A stretch of 39,089 bases of DNA from Hyphomonadaceae bacterium (GTDB lineage Bacteria > Pseudomonadota > Alphaproteobacteria > Caulobacterales > Aquidulcibacteraceae). Below are positions 25,946-33,260 of this stretch, piece by piece. The DNA is taken from the NCBI GenBank assembly GCA_022843225.1, contig JALHOC010000018.1:1-39089 (forward strand). The letters are read 5' to 3'. Every line of letters begins with the position of its first letter. Position 1 is the first letter of the stretch. The translations under genes and the position numbers were made by a program. The notes under the pieces were generated by a model. That model saw nothing but the letters and a program-made list of their open reading frames with translations, had not been told where the DNA came from and searched no databases.

Positions 25946-26598
25946 TTGGTCTGAAGCTCTACGATTACTGGCGCTCGTCTGCGGCGTATCGCGTGCGAAT
26001 CGGGCTCAGCCTCAAGGGCGTCGCGTACGAGTCGGTTCCGATCAACATCGCGCCCGGGAAGGATGAGCAGAAGGGTGAGGCGTATCGCGCCGCCAATCCG
26101 CAAATGCGCGTGCCTGTACTTGAAACGCCAAAGGGCGTGCTGACGCAATCGCTGGCGATTCTCGCCTGGCTCGAAACGACATACCCCGAACCATCGTTTC
26201 TACCCGCCGATCCATGGGAGGCGGCGCAAGCGCGCGCCTTCGCGCTGACCATCGCCACAGACATCCACCCGCTCAACAATCTTGCGCCACTCGGTTATCT
26301 GCGCGTAAAATTCAAGGCCGATGAAGCCGCGATCGAGGATTGGTACCGTCACTGGATCCGTATTGGTTTTGAGGCGCTCGAACCGCAACTCGCGGCGCGA
26401 CAGCAGTCGCCGTTCGCCTTTGGTGAAGAGCCAACGCTGGCTGATATCTGTCTCGTGCCGCAATGCGCCAACGCGCGCCGCTTCAAACTCGACATGAGCG
26501 CATTTCCGCGCCTCACCGCTATTGATGCGCACGCCCGACTGCATCCAGCCTTTATCAGGGCCGCTCCCGATCATCAGAAAGACGCGGTGAAAGCATGA
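25942..26598 (+). CDS. maiA: Maleylacetoacetate isomerase (zeta-class glutathione S-transferase)
   Basis: 218 aa. It isomerises maleylacetoacetate to fumarylacetoacetate with glutathione. The zeta-class signature is YWRSSAAYRVRIGLSLKG (residues 9-26), where S12/S13 lie in the glutathione-activating position; the Cys of the eukaryotic SSCS motif is replaced by Ala here. NPQMRVPVLET is the cis-Pro loop, LTQSLAILAWLE the gamma-Glu site, and the C-terminal half is all-helical. It overlaps both neighbours by 4 bases (ATGA), so it is translationally coupled to the 100-aa gene and to fahA. Confidence 0.94.
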   Translation: MIGLKLYDYWRSSAAYRVRIGLSLKGVAYESVPINIAPGKDEQKGEAYRAANPQMRVPVLETPKGVLTQSLAILAWLETTYPEPSFLPADPWEAAQARAFALTIATDIHPLNNLAPLGYLRVKFKADEAAIEDWYRHWIRIGFEALEPQLAARQQSPFAFGEEPTLADICLVPQCANARRFKLDMSAFPRLTAIDAHARLHPAFIRAAPDHQKDAVKA

Positions 26599-27602
26599 AA
26601 CTCGCATCCCTCCGCCACGGTCGCAATGGTAAGCTGGTCGTCGTGTCCGACGATCTTTGCTGGTACGCCGAAGCTGGCCCCGAAGTGCCGACGATGCAGG
26701 CCGCGCTCGATGATTGGGCGCGCGCCGAGCCGCGTTTGCGCGCGCTGGCTGAGGGCGTGAACGCCGGCGCGGTGTTGCGCGAGCGGTTCCACGAACGGGA
26801 AGCGGCATCACCCTTGCCTCGCGCATATCAATGGGCTGATGGTTCGGCCTACGTGAATCATGTCGCTTTAGTGCGCCAAGCGCGCGGCGCACAAATGCCC
26901 GAAAGCTTCTGGACCGATCCGCTGATGTACCAGGGCGGCTCGGACTCATTTCTGGGGCCGCGCGACGCAATTCCGCTCAAGGACGAAGCATGGGGCTGCG
27001 ACTGCGAGGCCGAAGTCGCGGTGGTCGTTGATGACGTCGAGATGGGCATCAAAGTGGCGGACGCGCGTGCTCGCATTCGACTGATCATGCTGGCCAACGA
27101 TGTCAGCTTGCGCAATTTGATCCCTACGGAACTCGATAAGGGCTTTGGCTTTTTCCAATCGAAGCCCGCCTCGGCGTTTTCTCCCGTCGCGGTGACGCCC
27201 GACGCCTTGGGCGATGCGTGGAAAGACGGGAAACTTCACCTTCCGATGATTTTGGCGCTAAACGGCAAATCTTTCGGTAAGGCCAACGCGGGCGTCGATA
27301 TGACTTTCGATTTCGGTCAGTTGATCGCGCATGCGGCCAAGACGCGCGACCTTTGCGCGGGGACTATCATCGGCTCAGGAACTGTCTCCAATCGCGGCGC
27401 TGACGGCGGACCCGGCAAGCCGATCAGCGAAGGCGGACTTGGCTATTCGTGCATCGCCGAGCAGCGCATGATCGAGATCATCCAGACCGGCAAGCCGATC
27501 ACTCCGTTCCTGAAGCACGGCGATCGCGTAGAAATTGAGATGCTTGACGCAAAAAACCACTCGATCTTTGGCAGAATCGAGCAGGAGGTAATCAAGGGCT
27601 AG
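26595..27602 (+). CDS. fahA: Fumarylacetoacetase
   Basis: 335 aa, the shorter bacterial form. It hydrolyses fumarylacetoacetate to fumarate and acetoacetate, the last step of tyrosine breakdown. FAH-fold metal ligands are visible in WGCDCEAEVAVVVDD (acidic cluster) with the downstream LANDVSLRNLIP. GFGFFQSKPASAFSPVAVTPD is the highly conserved active-site stretch, and GSGTVSN and LKHGDRVEIEML close the fold. It is the last gene of the operon. Its TAG overlaps the TAG of the convergent SDR gene in the palindrome CTAG (27599-27602). Confidence 0.95.
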   Translation: MKLASLRHGRNGKLVVVSDDLCWYAEAGPEVPTMQAALDDWARAEPRLRALAEGVNAGAVLRERFHEREAASPLPRAYQWADGSAYVNHVALVRQARGAQMPESFWTDPLMYQGGSDSFLGPRDAIPLKDEAWGCDCEAEVAVVVDDVEMGIKVADARARIRLIMLANDVSLRNLIPTELDKGFGFFQSKPASAFSPVAVTPDALGDAWKDGKLHLPMILALNGKSFGKANAGVDMTFDFGQLIAHAAKTRDLCAGTIIGSGTVSNRGADGGPGKPISEGGLGYSCIAEQRMIEIIQTGKPITPFLKHGDRVEIEMLDAKNHSIFGRIEQEVIKG

Positions 27603-28336
27603 AACGAAATTCGGCTACCATCCCAAGCAAAGGCTTGGCCGCTATGCGCGGGCGTGAGGCCAGCGATCACATGCAAGAGGCGCCGTGCGCTTACGGCTGG
27701 CGCGAATATTTTCTCCGTCGCGATACCGCGCTGAAACGGACGCGAGAGGTCTGTATCGACCGTGCCGGGGTGCAGCGTAACGCACACCGCGCTCGGATTC
27801 CGACGCGCAAGTTCGATCGCACAAGTGCGGACAATCTGATGCAGTGCTGCTTTTGACGCGCGATACGAGGCCCAGCCGCCCAGGCGGTTGTCTTCGATAG
27901 AGCCAACGCGCGCCGAGAGCGAAGCGAATACGGATCGGCGATCGCGCGCCAGCAGTGGCAAGAAGTGCTTCGCGATTAAGGCCGGCCCGGTGGCGTTGAT
28001 TGCGAACGCCTGGGCGAATGCCTCCGGCGAAAAGTCACGCCACGTCTTTTCCGGCTGCATTTGATCGCCATCGTGCAGAAGGCCTGTGGCGACGATGACA
28101 AGGTCAAGCGGTCCGCTGGCGCCAATCTCGGCAGCCGCGTTTTGGATTGTGGTTTCGTCCTTAAGGTCGAACGTAAATGGGGCAAGCTTGTCGCCGTGCT
28201 TATCCTGAGATCGACGCGCGCCGGCATGGATGGCGCCGAACTGCGGGTCCGCCGCCAAAAGCGCGCAGAGCGCGCGGCCAATTCCGCCGGTTGCGCCAAA
28301 AACGGCTGCGCGCAGCGGAGACGGAGCTTGGGTCAT
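27599..28336 (-). CDS. Short-chain dehydrogenase/reductase (C-factor-like SDR)
   Basis: 245 aa classical SDR. The cofactor-binding glycine motif is FGATGGIGRAL (13-23), the structural Asn lies in AINATGPALIAKH (N114), and the catalytic set is Ser141 (SLSARVGS), Tyr158 and Lys162 (SYRASKAAL). The NNRLGG-type loop before the Tyr (EDNRLGGWASY) and the overall layout resemble the CsgA/C-factor group of SDRs. Members act on many small alcohols or ketones, and the substrate cannot be inferred. It lies 41 bases downstream of rnd on the same strand. Confidence 0.85.
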   Translation of the reverse strand: MTQAPSPLRAAVFGATGGIGRALCALLAADPQFGAIHAGARRSQDKHGDKLAPFTFDLKDETTIQNAAAEIGASGPLDLVIVATGLLHDGDQMQPEKTWRDFSPEAFAQAFAINATGPALIAKHFLPLLARDRRSVFASLSARVGSIEDNRLGGWASYRASKAALHQIVRTCAIELARRNPSAVCVTLHPGTVDTDLSRPFQRGIATEKIFAPAVSARRLLHVIAGLTPAHSGQAFAWDGSRISF

Positions 28337-28377
28337 GGCGTTTGTACGCTTGGGCGTCGCGCTTGGACCGCGTTGCC

Positions 28378-29031
28378 CTAGCTGTGCGCGAAGATGTCGG
28401 TTTCTTCCCAGCCCGCGAGATCAAGCGCTGCTCGCGTGGGCAGGAAGTCGAAGCACGATTGCGCGATTTCGGTGCGTGCTTCGCGCGCCAGCATGACGTC
28501 TAGCTTGGCCTTGAGCGCATGCAGGTGCAGCACGTCAGAGGCGGCATAAGCGAGCTGGGCGTCGCTTAGCTCCGCCGCGCCCCAATCTGAGGATTGCTGC
28601 TCCTTCGAGATGTCGCGGCCGAGCACTTCCTTGGTGAGGTCCTTGAGCCCGTGTTTGTCGGTATAAGTGCGCACCAATTTCGAGGCGATCTTGGTGCAAT
28701 AGATTGGCGCGCACACGACGGCGAGGTCGCGCATGAACATCGCAACGTCGAAGCGCGCGAAGTGAAATAGCTTGAGCGTGTTGACGTCGGTCAGAATGCG
28801 CCTGAGGTTAGGCGCGTCGTAGCTCGCCCGGTCAAACTGGATGAGGTGGGCCTCGCCGCCGCCATCGGAGAGCTGGACCAGGCAGAGAGGATCGCGCACC
28901 AAGGACAATCCCATGGTCTCGCTATCGACCGCGACCGCTCCGGTGAAGGAGACGGTCTCGGGCAGATCGCCCTTGTGCAGATGAACCGCGACGTTCTTGC
29001 CATCGACGGTGAGGGAGAGTTTTCGTGTCAT
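28378..29031 (-). CDS. rnd: Short ribonuclease D (3'-5' exonuclease, DEDDy)
   Basis: 217 aa, much shorter than full RNase D (about 375 aa) because the HRDC domains are missing; only the exonuclease domain is present. Catalytic residues are visible: DSETMG (D36, E38), HFARFDVAMF (D95) and YAASDVLHL (Y162, D166), which is the DEDDy arrangement. It would trim RNA 3' ends such as tRNA precursors. Single-domain versions like this are common in alphaproteobacteria. It lies between the TonB-dependent receptor gene and the SDR on the minus strand. Confidence 0.9.
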   Translation of the reverse strand: MTRKLSLTVDGKNVAVHLHKGDLPETVSFTGAVAVDSETMGLSLVRDPLCLVQLSDGGGEAHLIQFDRASYDAPNLRRILTDVNTLKLFHFARFDVAMFMRDLAVVCAPIYCTKIASKLVRTYTDKHGLKDLTKEVLGRDISKEQQSSDWGAAELSDAQLAYAASDVLHLHALKAKLDVMLAREARTEIAQSCFDFLPTRAALDLAGWEETDIFAHS

Positions 29032-29081
29032 GTCGGCATGCGCTTAAGCCAATTTGGCTGGCTCCGCCAGCCCGGCGGGCC

Positions 29082-31043
29082 TCACGGTAGCCGTGCGCGA
29101 AGGCCGAACCGCGCCACACGCGGGGGGGCAAAGCTCTCTGTGCCGTCGATGGTTTCGGCGGTCTCGATCTCGGCATCGAACAGGTTGTCGAGCGCGGCAT
29201 ACAATGACAGCGTCGGCGTCAGAGCATGCTCCAGCCTAAGATCGACTGCTGTCGCGGCCGCAAGCGTGCGCGTATTGAGGTCATCTTCGAAGCGGGCGCC
29301 CTCGTAGGAAATCTCCATGGAAAGCGTCGTCTCTGTTAGAATGCGCCATTTAAAGCCGACGGTCGCGCTCAAGTCCGGCGCTTGCGCGGGTCGTAGACCG
29401 ACGATGTCGGCGTCGGTGTAATTGAGCGCTGCGCGCCAAGTCAGTGTTTCGCCAAACGCGCCGCGCGCTTCCGCCTCAAGTCCCGCCGCATCGATCGCGC
29501 CAGAGTTCTGGCGTTGGCGAAAGGCGCCGCCCGCGGGCACGAAGACGCCGGGCGGAAATGTACCCGGCCCCGCACCCAAGGTGACATTGACGATCGCGTC
29601 GTCGAGCCGCGTTACAAAGGCGCCGATGCTCCAGGTGATCGCATCGCTGCCGCCTTCAAGCGCGAGGTCCGCGCCGATCAGGCGTTCCGGTTCGAGCGCG
29701 GAATTGGCTTCAGTGACGTCGTTGCCGACGCGAAAAGGGCGATGCAGTTCGTTCAAGGTTGGTGGACGGAAGCCGGCGTAGGCTGCGGTCCGCAACGCCA
29801 GGCCGTCGCCGAGATCGCGGCGCACGCCGAAACGCGCTGTTGGCGCCAGCACCTCGGAATCGGCGGGCGCGACCGACAATGAAAGCGCGTTGGTTACTGT
29901 GTCGCGTTCTGTTCGTTCGCCGCCGGTTGCGCGCCATTGATCGACGCGCACGCCGCCGGAGAGGAGCCAGGGGCCGGCATCGCGCCAAGCTTCCGCATAG
30001 ACGCCCGCGACCAGGGTTTCGCCGCCTGCCACGCGCGAGCGCGTGAACGCGCCGCCTTGAAAGCGGAACAGCTCACGCGTTTCGCCATCGGCGGCCCGGA
30101 TGTCGGCGCCGACCTCAACGCCGCTCGCCTCACTAGACCAGCGCAGCGCCGCATTGGCGCCCCAGCCGAGCGCGGGCGTCTCCAGCTGATCGTTCGCGGG
30201 CGTGGTGGAGTTCCGATCCGCTGCGACTACGACTGAGGAATTGGCGAGATCCGATTGCATCGCCCAGGCTTGCGCCCGCCAAGCGAGGTGCCCGCGCGGT
30301 TGTGCGAGGATCAGGCTCAAGGTCGCGCCGCTGTTGCGTGAGTCCGCACCAAGAAGCCCCGCGCCGCGACTTTCATCATAGCCGCCAAGCCGCGCCGAGA
30401 ACACGCGCCCATCGCCGCGCCATTGCACCCGCGCGACGGCGGCGGTGGACTCCGAAGCGAGCGGAACATCAGCCGCGCCGCGTCCGGCGCCGACCGGGAT
30501 CCAGCCGTCGCTTTTTTCGACATTGGCAGCGAGCATGAAGGAGACTGTGTCGCCCTCGGCTAAGCCGAGTCCAGACAAGCGCCGATAGCCGAGGTCGCCG
30601 CCTTCAAGCGTGAGCGACGCTCCTGGCGTGGTGCGTTCTTCAAGCTGTACCGCGCCAAGCAGCGCGCCGGCGCCATAAGGCCCCGCGCCCGCGCCGCGCA
30701 CAATGCGCGCGTCGGCGATCGTGTCGGGGGGAACAGCGCCCCAGATCACCCAGCCGCCGAAAGGATCGTTCAATGGCGCGCCATCGAGCGTCACCAGGGT
30801 TCGTCCCGCGCCAGACGGCGCCGAGGCGCGAACGGACAAACCCTGGATGGTTGGGTTCGCCACCGCCGAAGAATTGCGCCGGAAGGTCGAGACGCCCGGC
30901 GCGGCGCGCAGCGCATCGTCAAGGCGGATCGCATCCTCGATCGCGGCGGCGTCAATATCGATGGTCGAATATGCGCGCGCACCCGCTGCCTCGGGCAATC
31001 GGGTGGCGACGATCACAATCTCTTCAGCGGGCGCGGAATCCAT
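29082..31043 (-). CDS. TonB-dependent outer-membrane receptor, substrate unknown, no visible signal peptide
   Basis: 653 aa. A TonB box-like EEIVIVATR (8-16) is followed by a plug domain (DALRAAPGVS, PTIQGLSVRAS, RTLVTLDGAPLNDPFGG, RIVRGAGAGPYGAGALLGAV) and a 22-strand-type barrel rich in Ala/Arg/Trp repeats. It ends in ARFGLRARLP, where an aromatic final residue would be usual. Such receptors import siderophores, cobalamin, sugars or other ligands using TonB energy. The odd point is the start: the ATG at 31043 is the first in-frame start codon after an upstream stop, yet it leads straight into the mature-like N-terminus without a hydrophobic signal. No neighbour hints at the substrate. Confidence 0.85.
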   Translation of the reverse strand: MDSAPAEEIVIVATRLPEAAGARAYSTIDIDAAAIEDAIRLDDALRAAPGVSTFRRNSSAVANPTIQGLSVRASAPSGAGRTLVTLDGAPLNDPFGGWVIWGAVPPDTIADARIVRGAGAGPYGAGALLGAVQLEERTTPGASLTLEGGDLGYRRLSGLGLAEGDTVSFMLAANVEKSDGWIPVGAGRGAADVPLASESTAAVARVQWRGDGRVFSARLGGYDESRGAGLLGADSRNSGATLSLILAQPRGHLAWRAQAWAMQSDLANSSVVVAADRNSTTPANDQLETPALGWGANAALRWSSEASGVEVGADIRAADGETRELFRFQGGAFTRSRVAGGETLVAGVYAEAWRDAGPWLLSGGVRVDQWRATGGERTERDTVTNALSLSVAPADSEVLAPTARFGVRRDLGDGLALRTAAYAGFRPPTLNELHRPFRVGNDVTEANSALEPERLIGADLALEGGSDAITWSIGAFVTRLDDAIVNVTLGAGPGTFPPGVFVPAGGAFRQRQNSGAIDAAGLEAEARGAFGETLTWRAALNYTDADIVGLRPAQAPDLSATVGFKWRILTETTLSMEISYEGARFEDDLNTRTLAAATAVDLRLEHALTPTLSLYAALDNLFDAEIETAETIDGTESFAPPRVARFGLRARLP

Positions 31044-31076
31044 GACGTCCTTATAGCATTGACTTGGCGTTCGCGG

Positions 31077-31094
31077 CGCGACAGGGTTGTCGCG
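31077..31094. promoter_or_regulatory. Perfect hairpin in the TonB-receptor/rsgA divergent region
   Basis: CGCGACA (31077-31083), 4-nt loop, TGTCGCG (31088-31094): a 7-bp perfect stem 33 bases upstream of the receptor start. A looser pair (GGCCTCC and GGGAGGC on the minus strand, near 31112-31143) precedes it. It could be a leader structure or an operator for the receptor gene. I tested it against TPP and cobalamin riboswitch patterns by eye and found no convincing match. Confidence 0.35.
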
Positions 31095-31221
31095 TTCATT
31101 CGCAGCGGAAGGAGGCCAGTTTCATGATTGTGTTCGCCTCCCCGGCCAAGCGCCGGAGCCTTTAACGCGCCGCTCTCATCCTGATCGGCGCGGCCTATTC
31201 TGCTGACAGGAATCGTTTCCA

Positions 31222-32283
31222 ATGCTTGAATTCTATGGCTGGAGCCCAGAGCTTCAGCACCGTTTTGACGCCCTCGCCCAGAACTCGTCCTACGTTCCCG
31301 CGCGCGTGCTCGCACATCATCGCGACTTGTGGCGCGTCGTGACCTCGAAAGGGGAGCGCAATGCGCGGTTGTCTGGCCGCTTGGCTGCGGACGCCGCGGA
31401 AGGAGGCTATCCCGTTGTCGGCGACTGGCTCGCAGTCAGCGACGTCGGAGGCCAAGATGCGAGCATCCATGCCGTCGTGCCGCGCCGCAGTGTATTCAAA
31501 CGTCGCATGGCGGGCGGCCAGCGCTCGCAAATACTCGCCGCCAATATCGACGTCGCGCTGCTGGTGGCCGCGCTCAATGGCGACCTCAATCCGCGCCGTT
31601 TGGAGCGCTACCTCGTGGCGGCGCGCGACGCCAACACAACGCCTGTCATCGTTCTCACCAAGGCGGATTTGTGCGCCGATCCTGCTAGTGAAACCGCGCG
31701 CATCGCTGAGATTGCAGGCGGTGCGCCAGTGACGGCGCTCGCGGCGCTGCACGGCGCGGGGCTTGAACAGCTTGAGGCTTGGCTCAAGCCTGGCGTCACC
31801 GCTGTGCTGCTTGGAAGCTCTGGCGCCGGCAAATCAACCCTGCTGAACGCGCTGCTTGGTGCAGAGGCGATGACGACCGGCGCGGTGCGTGAAGCTGATG
31901 ATCGGGGCCGCCACACCACCACCCATCGCGAGATGTTTTGTCTCTCAAGCGGCGCACTTCTGGTTGATACGCCGGGCATGCGCGAACTGGGCCTGCTGGC
32001 CGAGGACGACGCGCTCAATGCTAGCTTCGCTGACGTTGTGGTTTTGGCAGGCGACTGCCGCTTCGGCAATTGCCAACACCAGAGCGAACCTGGCTGCGCC
32101 ATTTTGGGAGCAATCGGCGCGGGGACGCTCAACGCGGAACGCTGGCGCGCCTACCAGAAGTTGGAACGTGAACTCGCCTTTGCGGCGCGGCGCGAGGATG
32201 CCAGCTTGCAGGCCGTCGAGAGGCAAAAATGGAAGCGCATCCACAAGGCGCAACGCGCGCGGTACAAGGCGCGCGATGAGTAA
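31222..32283 (+). CDS. rsgA: Small ribosomal subunit biogenesis GTPase RsgA
   Basis: 353 aa circularly permuted GTPase that helps 30S subunit maturation. The G motifs occur in the permuted order: G4 TKAD (146-149), G1 LLGSSGAGKSTLLN (P-loop, 198-205 core) and G3 DTPGMRELG (249-257). An N-terminal OB-fold region (VPARVLAHHRDLWRVV) precedes them. The zinc knuckle is DCRFGNCQHQSEPGC, with C279, C284, H286 and C292. A basic helical tail follows (EKRKW-like RQKWKRIHKAQRARYK), which suits rRNA contact. It is divergent from the TonB receptor gene over a 178-base region. Confidence 0.95.
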   Translation: MLEFYGWSPELQHRFDALAQNSSYVPARVLAHHRDLWRVVTSKGERNARLSGRLAADAAEGGYPVVGDWLAVSDVGGQDASIHAVVPRRSVFKRRMAGGQRSQILAANIDVALLVAALNGDLNPRRLERYLVAARDANTTPVIVLTKADLCADPASETARIAEIAGGAPVTALAALHGAGLEQLEAWLKPGVTAVLLGSSGAGKSTLLNALLGAEAMTTGAVREADDRGRHTTTHREMFCLSSGALLVDTPGMRELGLLAEDDALNASFADVVVLAGDCRFGNCQHQSEPGCAILGAIGAGTLNAERWRAYQKLERELAFAARREDASLQAVERQKWKRIHKAQRARYKARDE

Positions 32284-32366
32284 GCGGCAGCCGATCTGGA
32301 ATATCGCTCTTGCGTCTGGAAAGCTAAGGCGCTCATAGTGAGGGCGCGCGGGCATTGGGGTGTACG

Positions 32367-33260
32367 ATGAGAATTCAGATCTTCGCCGTCGCGGCGGCGG
32401 TTTTGCTTGCGAGCGTCGCGCCAACGCGCGCCCAAGCCCAGGGCTTCGACGCCTCGGATCAAGCGCAGAGCGCCTATGTCGATGGCAATCTGTTCTTTCT
32501 CACCTACCACGAAGTGGGGCATATGATCCTTGATCAAGTGCTGGACGTGGATCAGCACGGTGATCGCCTCGCCTCCGAGGAAGCCGCCGACGATATCGCG
32601 GTGTGGCTGATGTTGCCCGATCCCGATGAACCCGAGCAAGACGAGGAAATCTGGGCGGCGATCGAGGGTTGGAGTCGGAGCGCCGACCTCCAGCAAGGAG
32701 TGGGGCAAAGCCCGCACTATCCTGATGACGCCACGCGCGCCGCGCGCATTGCATGCTACCTCTATGGCTCAAACCCAAATCTCTATCCAGAGCTGGCTGA
32801 GGCGTTCTCCGTTTCGATCAATTCGGTTGATTGCGGGGAAGAGGTTGAAGTGCTGCATGCCGATCTCGAAGACTGGTTCGGCGATTCACTCATCCCTCCG
32901 GCCTCACCAGATGGCGCTTCGATTCACGTCGAGTACGAGCAAGCTGGCGGCGCGCTCTCTGCTGCGCGCGCCTATCTGATGGAGTCCGGCATTCTCGAAG
33001 ACGCGGCTGAAGACATTTCGCAATTCGTCCATCTGCCGAACGACGTCTCATTGGTTGCGAGGAGTTGTGGGCGCGGCGCCGCCGAGTTTCGCTACAGCCC
33101 GTCCGCGCGGCGAATCACGGCATGCTACGAGGCTGTGGATTGGTTGATGCGTGACGCCAACGATGAACAACAGGATGTGGCGCAGGCTGGCGCTGGGTCA
33201 GGCGATGATTTGGGCTCAGGCGGCGCACGTGTGCCAAGGCGACCGCGACCGCGCGGCTAG
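32367..33260 (+). CDS. Secreted DUF4344-type putative metallopeptidase
   Basis: 297 aa with a Sec signal peptide (MRIQIFAVAAAVLLASVAPTRAQA). The zinc-binding HExxH motif is LTYHEVGHMIL (H48-H52), followed by an acidic ASEEAADDIAVWLML segment (about 69-83) that could supply a third ligand. This arrangement, FLTYHEVGHM... then SEEAADDIA, is typical of the DUF4344 family. The remaining part is acidic and has four Cys in YHP-CYL, VDCGEE, RSCGRG and TACYEA contexts, possibly disulfides in the periplasm. The tail is Gly/Arg/Pro-rich. I use the ATG at 32367. Substrate and role are unknown. Its stop overlaps that of the convergent TIR gene in CTAG (33257-33260). Confidence 0.75.
   Translation: MRIQIFAVAAAVLLASVAPTRAQAQGFDASDQAQSAYVDGNLFFLTYHEVGHMILDQVLDVDQHGDRLASEEAADDIAVWLMLPDPDEPEQDEEIWAAIEGWSRSADLQQGVGQSPHYPDDATRAARIACYLYGSNPNLYPELAEAFSVSINSVDCGEEVEVLHADLEDWFGDSLIPPASPDGASIHVEYEQAGGALSAARAYLMESGILEDAAEDISQFVHLPNDVSLVARSCGRGAAEFRYSPSARRITACYEAVDWLMRDANDEQQDVAQAGAGSGDDLGSGGARVPRRPRPRG

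Noticed and set aside
31077-31150. Riboswitch (TPP or cobalamin) upstream of the TonB receptor
   Set aside because: A few short strings look similar, but the conserved core boxes of either class are not present in order.
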